Assembly: GCA_024244685.1 (NCBI GenBank)
Contig: JAAEOJ010000137.1
Span: 60,436-124,435, forward strand
Length of the DNA: 64,000 bases
Direction of reading: 5' to 3'
Source: Mycoplasma sp.
Lineage (GTDB): Bacteria; Bacillota_I; Bacilli_A; Mycoplasmatales; Metamycoplasmataceae
Position 1 is the stretch's first letter. Every line of letters begins with the position of its first letter. Made by a program: the position numbers and the translations under genes. Of the stretch, positions 47,035-56,622 are shown piece by piece. Under the pieces are notes generated by a model that did no database searches, had not been told where the DNA came from, and was given only the letters and a program-made list of their open reading frames with translations.

Positions 47035-47367
47035 CTACTCCTTAATTTCACATTTCCATGTAAGATCTTTTATTGGACACTTCTTTTGTCGGCAATCAAT
47101 ACATGGACTGTAAATACTTTCAATATCCTCTTGAAAAACAACCTTTTGCCCTCTCATCTCTTTTGGGATGGAGAAATAAAAATCTATCCTCTTCCTACAA
47201 AAGATGTGTAAATGACCTTCTTTGTAGCCTACGTCATATTTGCGGGCTACATGACGTAGCCCTATTTTAGTTATTTTTTCATAATTCTTTTCTATATATT
47301 CTAAGGCTTCCGGCATATGCCATAGATTATAATTCATATAATCATGCCTTTTTAGTTTATAACTCAA
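47035..47367 (-). CDS. Hypothetical zinc-type protein
   Basis: 110 residues. Aromatic N-terminus; C-terminal SPCIDCRQKKCPIKDLTWKC gives four Cys, likely a zinc site. It lies between the RecA-like and SSB genes, so a DNA role is possible. No family recognised. Confidence 0.65.
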   Translation of the reverse strand: MSYKLKRHDYMNYNLWHMPEALEYIEKNYEKITKIGLRHVARKYDVGYKEGHLHIFCRKRIDFYFSIPKEMRGQKVVFQEDIESIYSPCIDCRQKKCPIKDLTWKCEIKE

Positions 47368-47370
47368 CTT

Positions 47371-48381
47371 TTACTCCTCATCTTCATATTCATCTGTTTT
47401 CTCTTCACATTCTTCACGAAAATCACAATCATCACAAAAATCAGAATCAACACCAAAATCTTGACCGAATGTCATGTCATCATCTGGACAAACAGGTCGT
47501 TTTTTCTTTCTGTTCTTCTTCATTTCTTTTTTGTGCTTTGCAAGGTCGTCGCTTTCATCAACTTCTTCTGTTTTTCTTCTTTTTGATTTTCGTGGCCTTT
47601 CTTCAACTTCTTCTTCTACTACTTCATTCTCTTCGTCGTCACTGTCATTTGGTGATTCTCCATGTAGTGACACATACATTTCATCGTACTTAGGTATAAC
47701 AAGGTATTTATCAAGATTAAGAGCTGCATCAATATCTTCTTCTTCTAATGGCTCTCTGTCGAGGAAAGTAAAATCTTTATATTCCTGAAAAGAATAGCCT
47801 GTTGCCTTCTTTTCTGTTGCTCTGAACTTAATAATATTTCCGTCTTCTTCATCTGAAGGGTTAACAACCTCATTATCTTCCTCAAGAGCTGCTATCTTCT
47901 CCATCATTTCTTTTTCAAAAAGAAAATGAGAAACGTCAAAGACTTTGTTTTTTCCGTCTTTTTCATCAATCACATTATAAATCGCTCTTCTTTTTGGGAG
48001 GAGCTTTTTTGCTGAATCTGTATCTCCCTCATCATATAATTTTTGATTCTCTTCGCAAATAGGACAAGGTTTTCCGTAATTTTTCTTAGGGCAAAGAAAG
48101 CTGTCACCATTAAGTCCGATAAAAGAGTGCACATGAATATCTAGCAAATAGTCTAAATCGCCTTTTTTAAGGTCGTTTCCAGGATGATTATTTGTCTCAA
48201 TTTCATAAGGAACAATGCTAATCTTATTATTTCCTACTTCTGTTTTGTAGAATTCTGTACCTTCAGGAAAGCTTGCATATCTTTTACCTGTGACTCCACC
48301 TTTAGAGTCTCTCTGTTCTACATTCTTTTTTTGTCTTTCTGCTAATTTTTGTCTTTTCTTTTTTCTGTCTTCTCTTGTCAT
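47371..48381 (-). CDS. Single-stranded DNA-binding protein, T4 gp32-like
   Basis: 336 residues. N-terminal basic LAST-like segment (KKRQKLAERQKKN). A core OB-type domain contains FLCPKKNYGKPCPICEE at about 95-110, the gp32-style zinc site. Lys/Arg- and acid-rich linkers follow, and the C-terminus is Asp/Glu-rich, as expected for gp32 partner binding. It would coat single-strand DNA during replication and recombination. Confidence 0.75.
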   Translation of the reverse strand: MTREDRKKKRQKLAERQKKNVEQRDSKGGVTGKRYASFPEGTEFYKTEVGNNKISIVPYEIETNNHPGNDLKKGDLDYLLDIHVHSFIGLNGDSFLCPKKNYGKPCPICEENQKLYDEGDTDSAKKLLPKRRAIYNVIDEKDGKNKVFDVSHFLFEKEMMEKIAALEEDNEVVNPSDEEDGNIIKFRATEKKATGYSFQEYKDFTFLDREPLEEEDIDAALNLDKYLVIPKYDEMYVSLHGESPNDSDDEENEVVEEEVEERPRKSKRRKTEEVDESDDLAKHKKEMKKNRKKKRPVCPDDDMTFGQDFGVDSDFCDDCDFREECEEKTDEYEDEE

Positions 48382-48386
48382 AATTA

Positions 48387-48458
48387 TTATTCTCCTGTTG
48401 TTTCTTTAATTTTGTTTTCTATGCTTGTTTTTAGTTCTTTTGCTTTTTCTAAATCCAT
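48387..48458 (-). CDS. Possible 23-residue peptide
   Basis: MDLEKAKELKTSIENKIKET..., with AGAGGTAAGA before its ATG. Helical. Too short to be certain it is translated. Confidence 0.3.
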   Translation of the reverse strand: MDLEKAKELKTSIENKIKETTGE

Positions 48459-48468
48459 TCTTACCTCT

Positions 48469-48987
48469 TTAATCATTTAGTCTTTCTCTTTGTTTTTTTC
48501 TTATGTCTTTTTCTTTCCTCCTTTCTACTGATTTTGGTATGTTGAACATTCCTAGCTCATACCACTTTAGAATCTTTGTCATTGCCTCTTTTTTTCCCTT
48601 AAGGACTTCAAGAGCACAATCACATCTGTTTCTTTTCTTTTCAACATCAACTAAGTTTTGTTCAATACTAAAATACTCGTTCTCTAGATTTATTATAGAG
48701 GAATGAGAGGTCACATAAGAAGCAATACTTCCCTCTGTGTCTTTCATCCCTTTAAACTCAACTTCTTTTTTCTTTCTAATATTAAGACTAATCTTTGATT
48801 TTTCAATCTCAATCTCTTTTTTCTTTTTATTCTTGTCTTTTTTTAATTGAATAATGTCATCTAGCGATTCCTGTAAATTATCATGAAAATAGCCTAATCC
48901 TGATGAAATTAGCTCTTCTTCCTCAACAGGCCTGTATTTATTTATCTTTCCTAACTCTTCTAGTGAAATACTATCAAAATCAATCAT
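48469..48987 (-). CDS. Hypothetical coiled-coil protein
   Basis: 172 residues from ATG 48987 (AAAGGAGAGAGAAAG upstream); the frame is open well upstream, but that part overlaps the promoter. Long charged helices, then a short C-terminal IPKSVERRKEKDIRKKQRERL. Sits next to the SSB gene. No family recognised. Confidence 0.7.
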   Translation of the reverse strand: MIDFDSISLEELGKINKYRPVEEEELISSGLGYFHDNLQESLDDIIQLKKDKNKKKKEIEIEKSKISLNIRKKKEVEFKGMKDTEGSIASYVTSHSSIINLENEYFSIEQNLVDVEKKRNRCDCALEVLKGKKEAMTKILKWYELGMFNIPKSVERRKEKDIRKKQRERLND

Positions 48988-49011
48988 CTTTCTCTCTCCT
49001 TTCTTGTTAAT

Positions 49012-49040
49012 ACTATACCATATTATACCAAAAAAGTAAA
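49012..49040 (-). promoter_or_regulatory. Promoter of the TTTACT family
   Basis: -35 TTTACT with TTTTTGG, 17-base spacer, -10 TATAGT. Upstream of 48469-48987 and the long recombination operon. Confidence 0.75.
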
Positions 49041-49085
49041 CTATTATTTTGAGATTTCTCACTAAATTAGTAGAGATTATATAGA

Positions 49086-49110
49086 CAAAAAAAGCCCCTG
49101 TGAAAGGGGC
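49086..49110 (-). terminator. Strong rho-independent terminator
   Basis: The stem GCCCCT/AGGGGC with a five-base loop is followed by TTTTTTT. It ends the polymerase/dNMP kinase transcript before the next promoter. Confidence 0.85.
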
Positions 49111-49213
49111 CGAAAGGATGAAAATATGATTTGTATGTGTGTGAAATGAAAATAAAGACACGCTATTTTTTATAGCCTAATCTATATATACAACATTTCT
49201 TTCCTTTTGTCAA

Positions 49214-49810
49214 CTATTTTAAAATATGCCTCATCACATCGCTTACTGTGTTCTCATATGAATCTATACCTCCATCATTAACTACTATATGCTGAATGAG
49301 ATGTTTATGGTCGTCGAGCTCTGTTTCCGTCCTGTTACTTCTAAAGCTATGCGAGTCCTTAATTTCTCTATCTATCTTAATTGTTATTATTGGGATGTCG
49401 AGAAGGGTTTTAAAATAGTAATACTCTTTTAGCATTCTCCAATCTGTAATCATATAAACATTCTCTTTACCTTTGTTCTCTAGCTCTATTTGCTGTATTT
49501 TCTTCCATGCTAAGTCACACCAAAAATGCTTATTGGGAGTGAAACATCCGTCTAAAACAGTATGCCAATATTGAACAGAGCAAGGTTCAGCACCTAAGTA
49601 TTGACCCACTTCTATCATTATTTCTCTATATTTTTTTGGCTCTTCCTTTTTTGTTCTGTCTGTAAAATCATCTGGATAAATTTGTTTACAAATCCTTCTT
49701 AGTGGATCTGCTAATGCGACTTTATGGAGATTATCAAACTTACTCTTAGCAAGCCCAAAAAACGTGTCTTTTCCTGAGCCTGCTTTCCCTTGTATCATTA
49801 CTACTTTCAC
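49214..49810 (-). CDS. Deoxynucleoside monophosphate kinase (T4 gp1-like)
   Basis: 198 residues. P-loop GKAGSGKDT at 8-16, then KVALADPLRRICKQIYPDDFTDRTKKEEP and ITDWRMLKEYYYFKTL, a layout close to phage dNMP kinases, which phosphorylate dGMP, dTMP or modified dCMP. It feeds the phage replisome, in line with the ThyX-like enzyme. It overlaps the polymerase gene by 4 bases. Confidence 0.8.
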   Translation of the reverse strand: MKVVMIQGKAGSGKDTFFGLAKSKFDNLHKVALADPLRRICKQIYPDDFTDRTKKEEPKKYREIMIEVGQYLGAEPCSVQYWHTVLDGCFTPNKHFWCDLAWKKIQQIELENKGKENVYMITDWRMLKEYYYFKTLLDIPIITIKIDREIKDSHSFRSNRTETELDDHKHLIQHIVVNDGGIDSYENTVSDVMRHILK

Positions 49811-52800
49811 TTTCTTCCTCCTAATAATCTATACTTCTCAATAAACATATCTAAGGCGTTTTCCATCAATACAACATTTCCTTGATAGGCTAGCATTGAT
49901 GGGGTGATGCTATAACAAATCCAACACTCATATTCATTACTCCATTCCACTTTGCCGTTAGCCTCTGTAATTCCACCATCTGTTCCGCTAAGAAAATCTC
50001 TAGCTCCATTCCCCATTGACAATATAAGAAATGGCTTTACTATTTCTATTTCTTTTTTTAACCAATTATTACCACATTTGCTATAGTCTTTTTTTGTTAG
50101 TTTTTTGTCGGTCTTACACTTCCTAACACTAGTAAGGTAATAGTCTCTAGCATTTATATTTGCGTCTCTCAGATACTCCTCAACAAATCTACCATTTTTT
50201 GTATCAAACACATTTTTTTCATTATAGTTTGTTGGGTTGTCTGTGATTATCATGCAGTTATACCTACCTGCTCTAGGAAGGATTTTTTGTGCTGCATCAC
50301 AAGAGTCACAATCGTTTAGACCATTTATTTTACATCTAATCTTCTCTCTCATACTAATATCCAATCCAAACAGATCGCACCTTTTTATCTCTTCTTCTGT
50401 CCATGCCTCTTTTGCTCTTAATGAACCATTGAAGATTGAGGCTTTTATCAATAAAAACTTGCCTTTTAGATGTTCGATCAGTTCTTTTTTCTTTTCATAA
50501 AGGTCGCCATCAAAACTTAGCATAATATGATCATCATTATCTCTGAACATTCCATACACGCTCATTGTTCCATCTTTCTTTCTTTTCATGTTAAGCTCTG
50601 TCATAGTGCCGAAAAAATAATACTCCTTATTTTCTTCTAATTCATCTAACTCTGTTGTATGTCTCAGTTCTATTTGATCGGAAAACCTGTCTAAAAACCT
50701 TCTAAACTTTCTTGACTTATCCTTCACAAAGCTAAACTTAAAATGTTCTTCTATTCTTTCTGCCTCATCATCTGTAAGAGGTTCGTCAAAATCGACTCTT
50801 ATGTCATCAAGGATTTGTTGATTCTTTTTTGTGATTTTTGGCTCTGTCATTTTTCCTTTCGGGAACATCTTTTCTAAGCCTTTTTCACCGAACCCCTGAA
50901 TCTCAATATAGGGGCAATATAAAACATTATCAATAGCGACCCAATTTCTAATGTCCGACTTGCCTCTTTTCGGTGTTCTTACATCAAGGCCTAATCTTAT
51001 CGCCTCTTCTATTGTCTCCTCTTTGTGTGTTTCTCCACCATAGGTAAGAGCTGCACAAATAAACTCAGTAGGATAGTTGACCTTTGTCCACATATCAAGA
51101 AAAGTAATCAAAGAATATGAAACAGCATGTGAAAGATTAAATGAGTAGTCACCAAATGAACTTAGTTTATCCCAAATATCATTGGCTGCTTTTTTGTTCA
51201 GTGTCCCCAATCTGGCACACCCGTCAACAAATTGTTGCCTGTATTGATTGAACTCTTCCGTCCCTTTTGATTTTGCAATAATCTTTCTTATCTTATCTGT
51301 AATAGACCAATCTAACCCGGCAAGCTCATTGACAACTCTCATTATTTGTTCTTGATAAACAATAATCCCATAGGTATCTTCCGTAATAGGTTCAAGAGCT
51401 GAATGGTCATATTCCCATAGAACGTTATCGTTTTTCCTATCGATAAAGTCATACGCTGTTTTGTTCTTCAGGGTCCCAGGTCGAAACAATGCGTTAATAT
51501 GAACAATATCTTCAAACTTATCAACTCCAAATTGTCGCATAAATCGTCTCATTTTTTGTGAGGCCGCTTGAAAGCAGCCTGTAGTATTCCCTTCATTAAA
51601 CTCAGCATAAACTTTTTCATCATCTAATGATAGATTATAAAAGTCTACATCTATACCATAATTGAGCTTAATAAGCTTTTTCGCATAATTAAGGACAGTC
51701 AAATTATTGAGCCCTAAAACATCTAACTTCATAAGTCCTTGATGTTCAATATCATTTTTGTCTAGGTTGCTGCATAAAACCTTAGTGTCACCTTTATCCT
51801 TCCTTTCTACGAAATTTATTTGACTACTATACCTCAAATCATCCTTAGAAACACACATAGCTGCCGCATGACGGCCACAATTCCTGGCGGTTCCTTCTAC
51901 ATTTATTGCTATTTCAGATACTTGAGGGTATTTTTCACAAAACTTTTTTCCATCCTCTACGCTTTCAAAAGACTGCTTAATATTCATACTATTATCTTTT
52001 GGGATTGTGTCACAAGCTATTTGCACTTCTTTTAGTGGCACGTCAAAAACTCTTGCTACGTCTTTTAATGCACTCCTGCCTTTTAATCTTGAGAAAGTAG
52101 ACACACCACAAATATTATAATATCCGTATGCCCCCTCTAAATACAACCTTATTTGAGATCTCTTTATGTCTTCAAAATCAATATCAATATCAGGCAAATC
52201 AATACGTCCCGGACTGATAAACCTTGCAAAAATAAGGTTGTATTTGATAGGATCTATCGCTGTTATATTTAACAACCAACAAATAATACTTCCGGCAGCA
52301 CTACCTCTGCCCGGCCCTGTCATTATATCGTTTTCATTCGCCCATTTTATTAAGTCCCATACTATGAGAAAATACCTAAAAAACATAGGCTCTTTTAGCC
52401 CTTGACTTTTTTCAATACTCTTAATCACTTCTATTTCATGATCTAATCTTTTCCAATATTTTTTGTTTTTCTTGTTCGCTTTTCCTACTTTTTTTGTTAA
52501 TGCCTCTTCGCAAAGCCTTAATAGAAGTGTTTCTTCGACTTGATCTTCATAACCGGGAACCTTTGGGAGTGAGACAGGTAGTTGTTTAATCTCAAAATTA
52601 CTACACTCTTTTGCTATTTCTAACGAATCGTCAAAGGCCATCTCTAATGGCTCACCTTCGATGCTTATCTCTTTGAATGCATCTTTCATCTCATCTCTTG
52701 TCTTAAGATAGAACTCATTTGTTGAAAATTTCCACCTATTAGGATCACTCCAACGTGCCTTTGATTGAACGGCCAACAAAACCTCTTGATTGATTGCATC

Positions 52801-53400
52801 CTCTTTTTTTATGTAATGACAATCATTAGTGGCTATAATTGGCAAGCCATATTTATTCGCAAAGTTAATAGCCAACCTATTTACCTCTAGTTGTTGAGGG
52901 ATATCATGAGGCATTATTTCCATTGCAAGATCTCTTTTTTTATCCATGAGATTTTTAAAAAACTTAATTCCCCAATCCTCAGTTAGCAAAGACGATAAAC
53001 AAGCTGATGTGAAATATAACCCCTCTGAGTGCTTCAATAACATAGAGGGATCTGTTCGTGGTCGCCTATAAAATCCATTGATATTAGCGTCTGTCAAAAT
53101 CCTTAAAAGATTAGACCACCCTTTTTGATTCTTTACTAGTACATTTAAATGTTTATACTTTTCTTTCTCAAACCTATCTTCTACTACATACAGCTCACAA
53201 CCAAAAACAGGCTTAACTCCATACTTTTTGCAGGCCTTTTGAAATGTAATTGCTCCGTCTACATTTCCATGATTTGTTTGAGCAAGATATTCAAATCCTT
53301 GCTCTTTTGCGTACTTCACATAAGCTTCAGGACTACCAAAGCCATCTAGTAGTGAATATTCATCATGGAGATGTAAGTGAGCGTACTTTTGCTTTTTCAT
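49807..53400 (-). CDS. dnaE: DNA polymerase III alpha with C-terminal uracil-glycosylase-like domain
   Basis: About 1197 residues from ATG 53400. An N-terminal PHP domain keeps its His/Asp residues (HLHLHDEYS, TNHGNVDG, NDCHYI). The polymerase core has GPGRGSAAGS (about 363) and PDIDIDFED (about 404), the catalytic Asp pair. Roughly residues 1040-1199 match a family-4/5 uracil-DNA glycosylase fold with four Cys placed like its FeS ligands: CDSC (about 1050), and CKTDKKLTKKDYSKC (C-x14-C). The usual GEAPG catalytic motif is replaced by ITDNPTN, so activity is uncertain. Confidence 0.85.
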   Translation of the reverse strand: MKKQKYAHLHLHDEYSLLDGFGSPEAYVKYAKEQGFEYLAQTNHGNVDGAITFQKACKKYGVKPVFGCELYVVEDRFEKEKYKHLNVLVKNQKGWSNLLRILTDANINGFYRRPRTDPSMLLKHSEGLYFTSACLSSLLTEDWGIKFFKNLMDKKRDLAMEIMPHDIPQQLEVNRLAINFANKYGLPIIATNDCHYIKKEDAINQEVLLAVQSKARWSDPNRWKFSTNEFYLKTRDEMKDAFKEISIEGEPLEMAFDDSLEIAKECSNFEIKQLPVSLPKVPGYEDQVEETLLLRLCEEALTKKVGKANKKNKKYWKRLDHEIEVIKSIEKSQGLKEPMFFRYFLIVWDLIKWANENDIMTGPGRGSAAGSIICWLLNITAIDPIKYNLIFARFISPGRIDLPDIDIDFEDIKRSQIRLYLEGAYGYYNICGVSTFSRLKGRSALKDVARVFDVPLKEVQIACDTIPKDNSMNIKQSFESVEDGKKFCEKYPQVSEIAINVEGTARNCGRHAAAMCVSKDDLRYSSQINFVERKDKGDTKVLCSNLDKNDIEHQGLMKLDVLGLNNLTVLNYAKKLIKLNYGIDVDFYNLSLDDEKVYAEFNEGNTTGCFQAASQKMRRFMRQFGVDKFEDIVHINALFRPGTLKNKTAYDFIDRKNDNVLWEYDHSALEPITEDTYGIIVYQEQIMRVVNELAGLDWSITDKIRKIIAKSKGTEEFNQYRQQFVDGCARLGTLNKKAANDIWDKLSSFGDYSFNLSHAVSYSLITFLDMWTKVNYPTEFICAALTYGGETHKEETIEEAIRLGLDVRTPKRGKSDIRNWVAIDNVLYCPYIEIQGFGEKGLEKMFPKGKMTEPKITKKNQQILDDIRVDFDEPLTDDEAERIEEHFKFSFVKDKSRKFRRFLDRFSDQIELRHTTELDELEENKEYYFFGTMTELNMKRKKDGTMSVYGMFRDNDDHIMLSFDGDLYEKKKELIEHLKGKFLLIKASIFNGSLRAKEAWTEEEIKRCDLFGLDISMREKIRCKINGLNDCDSCDAAQKILPRAGRYNCMIITDNPTNYNEKNVFDTKNGRFVEEYLRDANINARDYYLTSVRKCKTDKKLTKKDYSKCGNNWLKKEIEIVKPFLILSMGNGARDFLSGTDGGITEANGKVEWSNEYECWICYSITPSMLAYQGNVVLMENALDMFIEKYRLLGGRK

Positions 53401-53417
53401 ATTCATCCTTTCTTTTT

Positions 53418-53867
53418 TTATAAAGCATCTTTAAGTTCTTTCACACTAAAACATCTTTTGATCTCATTATTTTCTTTGTCAAGCAAAATAACAGTCGGTG
53501 TTTTTCTCACATCATATTTTTTTGCCATTTCAAACCCTTCTTCGTCTCCTACGTCTACTTTAAATACTTCTAACTCCTTATCCTCTAAGTACTCTTCAAC
53601 AGGAAAGCAATTAGGACAAACTTTGCCATGGAAAAACATTAAGCTGATTGAGTTTTTAGTTGCTTTTTCTTTCTTCGGTTTACTATCAACATCAAACAAA
53701 ACCCTTTCTTTAAACTCTTCCTTTTTCCCTTTGTTCCACTTGCTTACGTCCCTAAAGTACCCTACTATCCTGGTATAAACTTCTGCCTCTGTTCCCTCTA
53801 CGTTTTTTAATTCTTTTTCTAGCTCTTTAATCTCTTTATTTACTTCTTTCAATCTTTTCTTGCTCAT
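53418..53867 (-). CDS. Thioredoxin-like protein with coiled-coil N-terminus
   Basis: 149 residues. Residues 1-40 are a helical coiled coil. From about 75 there is a thioredoxin fold with LMFFHGKVCPNCFPVEEYLED (redox CPNC), then KYDVRKTPTVILLD with the cis-Pro. It could be a redox partner for a ribonucleotide reductase or other enzyme; none is visible here. Confidence 0.75.
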   Translation of the reverse strand: MSKKRLKEVNKEIKELEKELKNVEGTEAEVYTRIVGYFRDVSKWNKGKKEEFKERVLFDVDSKPKKEKATKNSISLMFFHGKVCPNCFPVEEYLEDKELEVFKVDVGDEEGFEMAKKYDVRKTPTVILLDKENNEIKRCFSVKELKDAL

Positions 53868-53881
53868 TTAATTCTCCTATT

Positions 53882-54238
53882 TTAAAACACTCTTAGTCCT
53901 ACAAAAATCTCTTTCTTCTTCTTGTCTACATCGAAGCACAACGATCTTAAGTAACGATCCAAAGACCTAAAGTCAATGTTGATATCTTTTTGTGTTCCAA
54001 AAAATACGCCTTCAAAGCCATTTTTAACCCAACAATTTTGATGTTTTTCCCAAATAAAGTCTTTATCTCTTGGGAAGTCATTCCATTCGACGCCATCAAC
54101 AATCTCATTAAACATTGTTGATACTTCTTTTGGTCTTATTATGCCTGTGTAAATACAATACTTACTTAATGCCTCATCTACCTCCTTTTCATCAAAATAA
54201 TAGCCGTAACCACCTATAGCCTCGTATTCTACGCTCAT
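53882..54238 (-). CDS. Hypothetical protein (GGYGY family), copy 1
   Basis: 118 residues from ATG 54238 (GAGAAAGGAAATTAAA upstream). IGGYGYYFDEKEVDEALSKY at the start, and LRSLCFDVDKKKKEIFVGL at the end, match the 56233 protein, so they are paralogs. Function unknown. Confidence 0.65.
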   Translation of the reverse strand: MSVEYEAIGGYGYYFDEKEVDEALSKYCIYTGIIRPKEVSTMFNEIVDGVEWNDFPRDKDFIWEKHQNCWVKNGFEGVFFGTQKDINIDFRSLDRYLRSLCFDVDKKKKEIFVGLRVF

Positions 54239-54239
54239 T

Positions 54240-54638
54240 TTAATTTCCTTTCTCTTCAAAATATTTTCTTTTTGGTTGGTACTTCTCTAGCCCGTCACTC
54301 ATTCTCTTGAGAGATAGTTCTTTTTCTTTTATTAAAGCTATCACCTTCTCTTTAAGCCTCTCTATTGCTTTCTCTTCACAATCTGTCAAGCAATATGTTT
54401 TTAGTACAATTCTATCAATATCGTTTCTTCTTATTCCTATTTCACATTCATTGTTTATAATCTTTTCCCTTTCAATAATGGCTCGAAGGTTTTTGTTTTT
54501 TATTTTTATCCCTCCATTAAAATCAACAACACTTAACTTTTCAAACTGAACAACTGCATCCCCGGGAAATAGCATTCCTAGCACCATTCCACCATCATCA
54601 ATAGAAAGCTCAACTTTATAAATATAATCAATCTTCAT
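54240..54638 (-). CDS. Hypothetical protein
   Basis: 132 residues. Beta-rich N-terminal half (YIYKVELSIDDGGMVLGMLFPG), two Cys, then a helical C-terminus. It overlaps the next gene by 11 bases. No family recognised. Confidence 0.65.
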   Translation of the reverse strand: MKIDYIYKVELSIDDGGMVLGMLFPGDAVVQFEKLSVVDFNGGIKIKNKNLRAIIEREKIINNECEIGIRRNDIDRIVLKTYCLTDCEEKAIERLKEKVIALIKEKELSLKRMSDGLEKYQPKRKYFEEKGN

Positions 54639-54861
54639 TTCTCCAGCCTTTCTCCTTAAGAGTCTTTGCTCTTTCTATTGTCATTCTTCCCTGAATATTC
54701 CCAACCCAATCATAACAATAAATAAAATCTCCATATCTATAAACAATATAGTCTTCATGCACAAACTCATTAACTTCTTCTTCTATCAATGTGACAATAT
54801 TATTATAAAATTCTTCCTCTCTTTCTTTGTCTACTTTTATTCCTAAAATCTCATCAACCAT
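54628..54861 (-). CDS. Small acidic protein
   Basis: 77 residues, acidic, with VHEDYIVYRYGDFIYCYDWVGNIQG. Overlaps the SNF2 helicase gene by 8 bases. No family recognised. Confidence 0.65.
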   Translation of the reverse strand: MVDEILGIKVDKEREEEFYNNIVTLIEEEVNEFVHEDYIVYRYGDFIYCYDWVGNIQGRMTIERAKTLKEKGWRNED

Positions 54862-56206
54862 CTTTCCACCCTTTCTTTTTAATATTGCTTAAAAGCTCAA
54901 TAAATGCTGTATGTTCCTCTTCAAAGTCACCATCTATTGATTTATTTTTAATCTTTTCCTTCTTGATTAACATCTGCAAAAACAACTCTTCTACGCTATC
55001 CTCAAGAAAGAAATAGATTATGTTAACACAATTTTTTTGTCCGTACCTATGAGCCCTATCTTCAATTTGAAGGAGTAAGCTGGGCTTTTGGGGCAATTGT
55101 ATTATTGCAAGATGTGAGGCTGCTGTCAATGTTATTCCTTCACCTGCTGCAATATTTTGACCAATAAATAATTTTACTTTTTCACTTTCTTGAAAACTGT
55201 CTACTGCCTTTTGTCTTTTTTCGTCCTTAACACTGCCATCAACAAAAACAGTTATTCTCTTAAACCTCTCATAAATTTCATTGATCACAATTGTATTATG
55301 AGCAAAAACAATTAACTTTTTGTCTTGGTCTATGCAGTGATTTTCTATATACTCAAAAACTGCTTGTCTCTTTAATTCCCATATCTCTTTTGCAAATTGA
55401 TTGTAGGCCAATAAGTAATGTTTTATTTTTCTCTTTTCACTTGTCACTTCTATAAAACTGTTTTCAAGCTGTAAGTATTTCTTTTTCTCTTTCTTAGAAA
55501 CGTCTATATAATATGTAGTCCTTATTTTTTCCGGTAAGTCTTTTAACACATCTGTTTTTCTTCTTCTTATGAGTACTTTCTTTATTTTTTCATGAAGCTC
55601 TTCTAGATTACTTGCACCTGAAACATCCCACCCAAACCTACCTTTTTTAGCATCACAATACTTTAATGCAAAACTATTTCTATCATTATACTTTTTAGGT
55701 TGTAATATATGAAGAATAGAAAATATCTCTATAGGTCTGTTTTCTATTGGCGTTCCCGATAAAGCTAAAATGTATGGGACGCCTTGAGAGATATTTGTTA
55801 TTACTTGAGTTCTTATGGCATCTTTAGATTTTATCTTATGACTCTCATCTAGAACTATTGTGTTGTAAAACCTATCAATAATATCCATCTCGTACTTTTT
55901 TAAGATGTCATAATTCATTATTGTTATTTTAGGATTTTTCTTTATTTTTTTGCCTGAGCCGTCAATAACTTGTACATCTTTTATACTCGTCCACTTCTCT
56001 ATTTCTTTTTTCCAATTGTATTTTACGGAAGCCGGACATACAATTAGAGCGGGAAATGAATCAACCGCTCTAACTAGAAATGATATTGATTGTGCTGTTT
56101 TGCCTAGCCCTGGATCGTCTCCTAAAATGACTCGGCCTTTTCTTCTTAACATTAGCTTTACGCCTTTTTCTTGAAAAGGCATTAGTTTTAACTTCTTTTT
56201 ATTCAC
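54854..56206 (-). CDS. SNF2-type helicase/ATPase
   Basis: 450 residues. Two RecA-like lobes: Walker A GDDPGLGKTA at about 29-38, DESH box in VLDESHKIKS, motif III ALSGTPIENR. Lobe 2 contains GEGITLTAASHLAIIQLP then LQIEDRAHRYGQKNCVNIIYF (motifs V and VI). This is the SWI2/SNF2 family, which moves along double-stranded DNA. Compact, with no accessory domains. In phages such proteins may remodel DNA-bound proteins or assist replication restart. Confidence 0.9.
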   Translation of the reverse strand: MNKKKLKLMPFQEKGVKLMLRRKGRVILGDDPGLGKTAQSISFLVRAVDSFPALIVCPASVKYNWKKEIEKWTSIKDVQVIDGSGKKIKKNPKITIMNYDILKKYEMDIIDRFYNTIVLDESHKIKSKDAIRTQVITNISQGVPYILALSGTPIENRPIEIFSILHILQPKKYNDRNSFALKYCDAKKGRFGWDVSGASNLEELHEKIKKVLIRRRKTDVLKDLPEKIRTTYYIDVSKKEKKKYLQLENSFIEVTSEKRKIKHYLLAYNQFAKEIWELKRQAVFEYIENHCIDQDKKLIVFAHNTIVINEIYERFKRITVFVDGSVKDEKRQKAVDSFQESEKVKLFIGQNIAAGEGITLTAASHLAIIQLPQKPSLLLQIEDRAHRYGQKNCVNIIYFFLEDSVEELFLQMLIKKEKIKNKSIDGDFEEEHTAFIELLSNIKKKGWKDG

Positions 56207-56232
56207 TTGATTTTAGTTTCCTTGTTGTTCAA

Positions 56233-56622
56233 TCAACTGTAACTTTCCCCTATGTAAACATTTCTCTCTTTGCTTTTTAAGTCAAAACAAAGAGACAAAA
56301 GCATTTCATCTAATTCCTCAAAGTCTCTATTAACATCCATACAACCAACAAAAAACCATAATTTTCCATCCTCATCATTTTGAATCTGATAGTAAAAACC
56401 TTTTTTCATTATGCAATTAGGAAGACTTTTTATAGGGTTGTTTTCGATAAACTCCAATTCATAAATACTCTCTCTTTCTTCTCCTCTTCTTATAAAGAAA
56501 TCATCTAACGCTTTATCAACTTCATTTCTATCAAAAACATACCCATAGCCACCAACTGAAGTAATTTGAATTCCCTTAAAATCTCCCCTTTCTATTGTTG
56601 CTAACTTCTTTTGATATTTCAT
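56233..56622 (-). CDS. Hypothetical protein (GGYGY family), copy 2, start uncertain
   Basis: Paralog of 53882-54238 (VGGYGYVFDRNEVDKALDDF, MLLSLCFDLKSKERNVYIG). The nearest in-frame ATG is 56622, without a clear ribosome binding site and overlapping the zinc-ribbon gene. By alignment with copy 1, translation may begin near 56574 at a non-AUG codon after AAAGGGGAGATTTTAAGGGA. Function unknown. Confidence 0.55.
   Translation of the reverse strand: MKYQKKLATIERGDFKGIQITSVGGYGYVFDRNEVDKALDDFFIRRGEERESIYELEFIENNPIKSLPNCIMKKGFYYQIQNDEDGKLWFFVGCMDVNRDFEELDEMLLSLCFDLKSKERNVYIGESYS

Noticed and set aside
47469..47788. Two rightward frames within the SSB gene
   Set aside because: They lie antisense to the acidic and basic linkers of the gp32-like gene and consist of Ser/Phe/Leu runs. 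No ribosome binding site.
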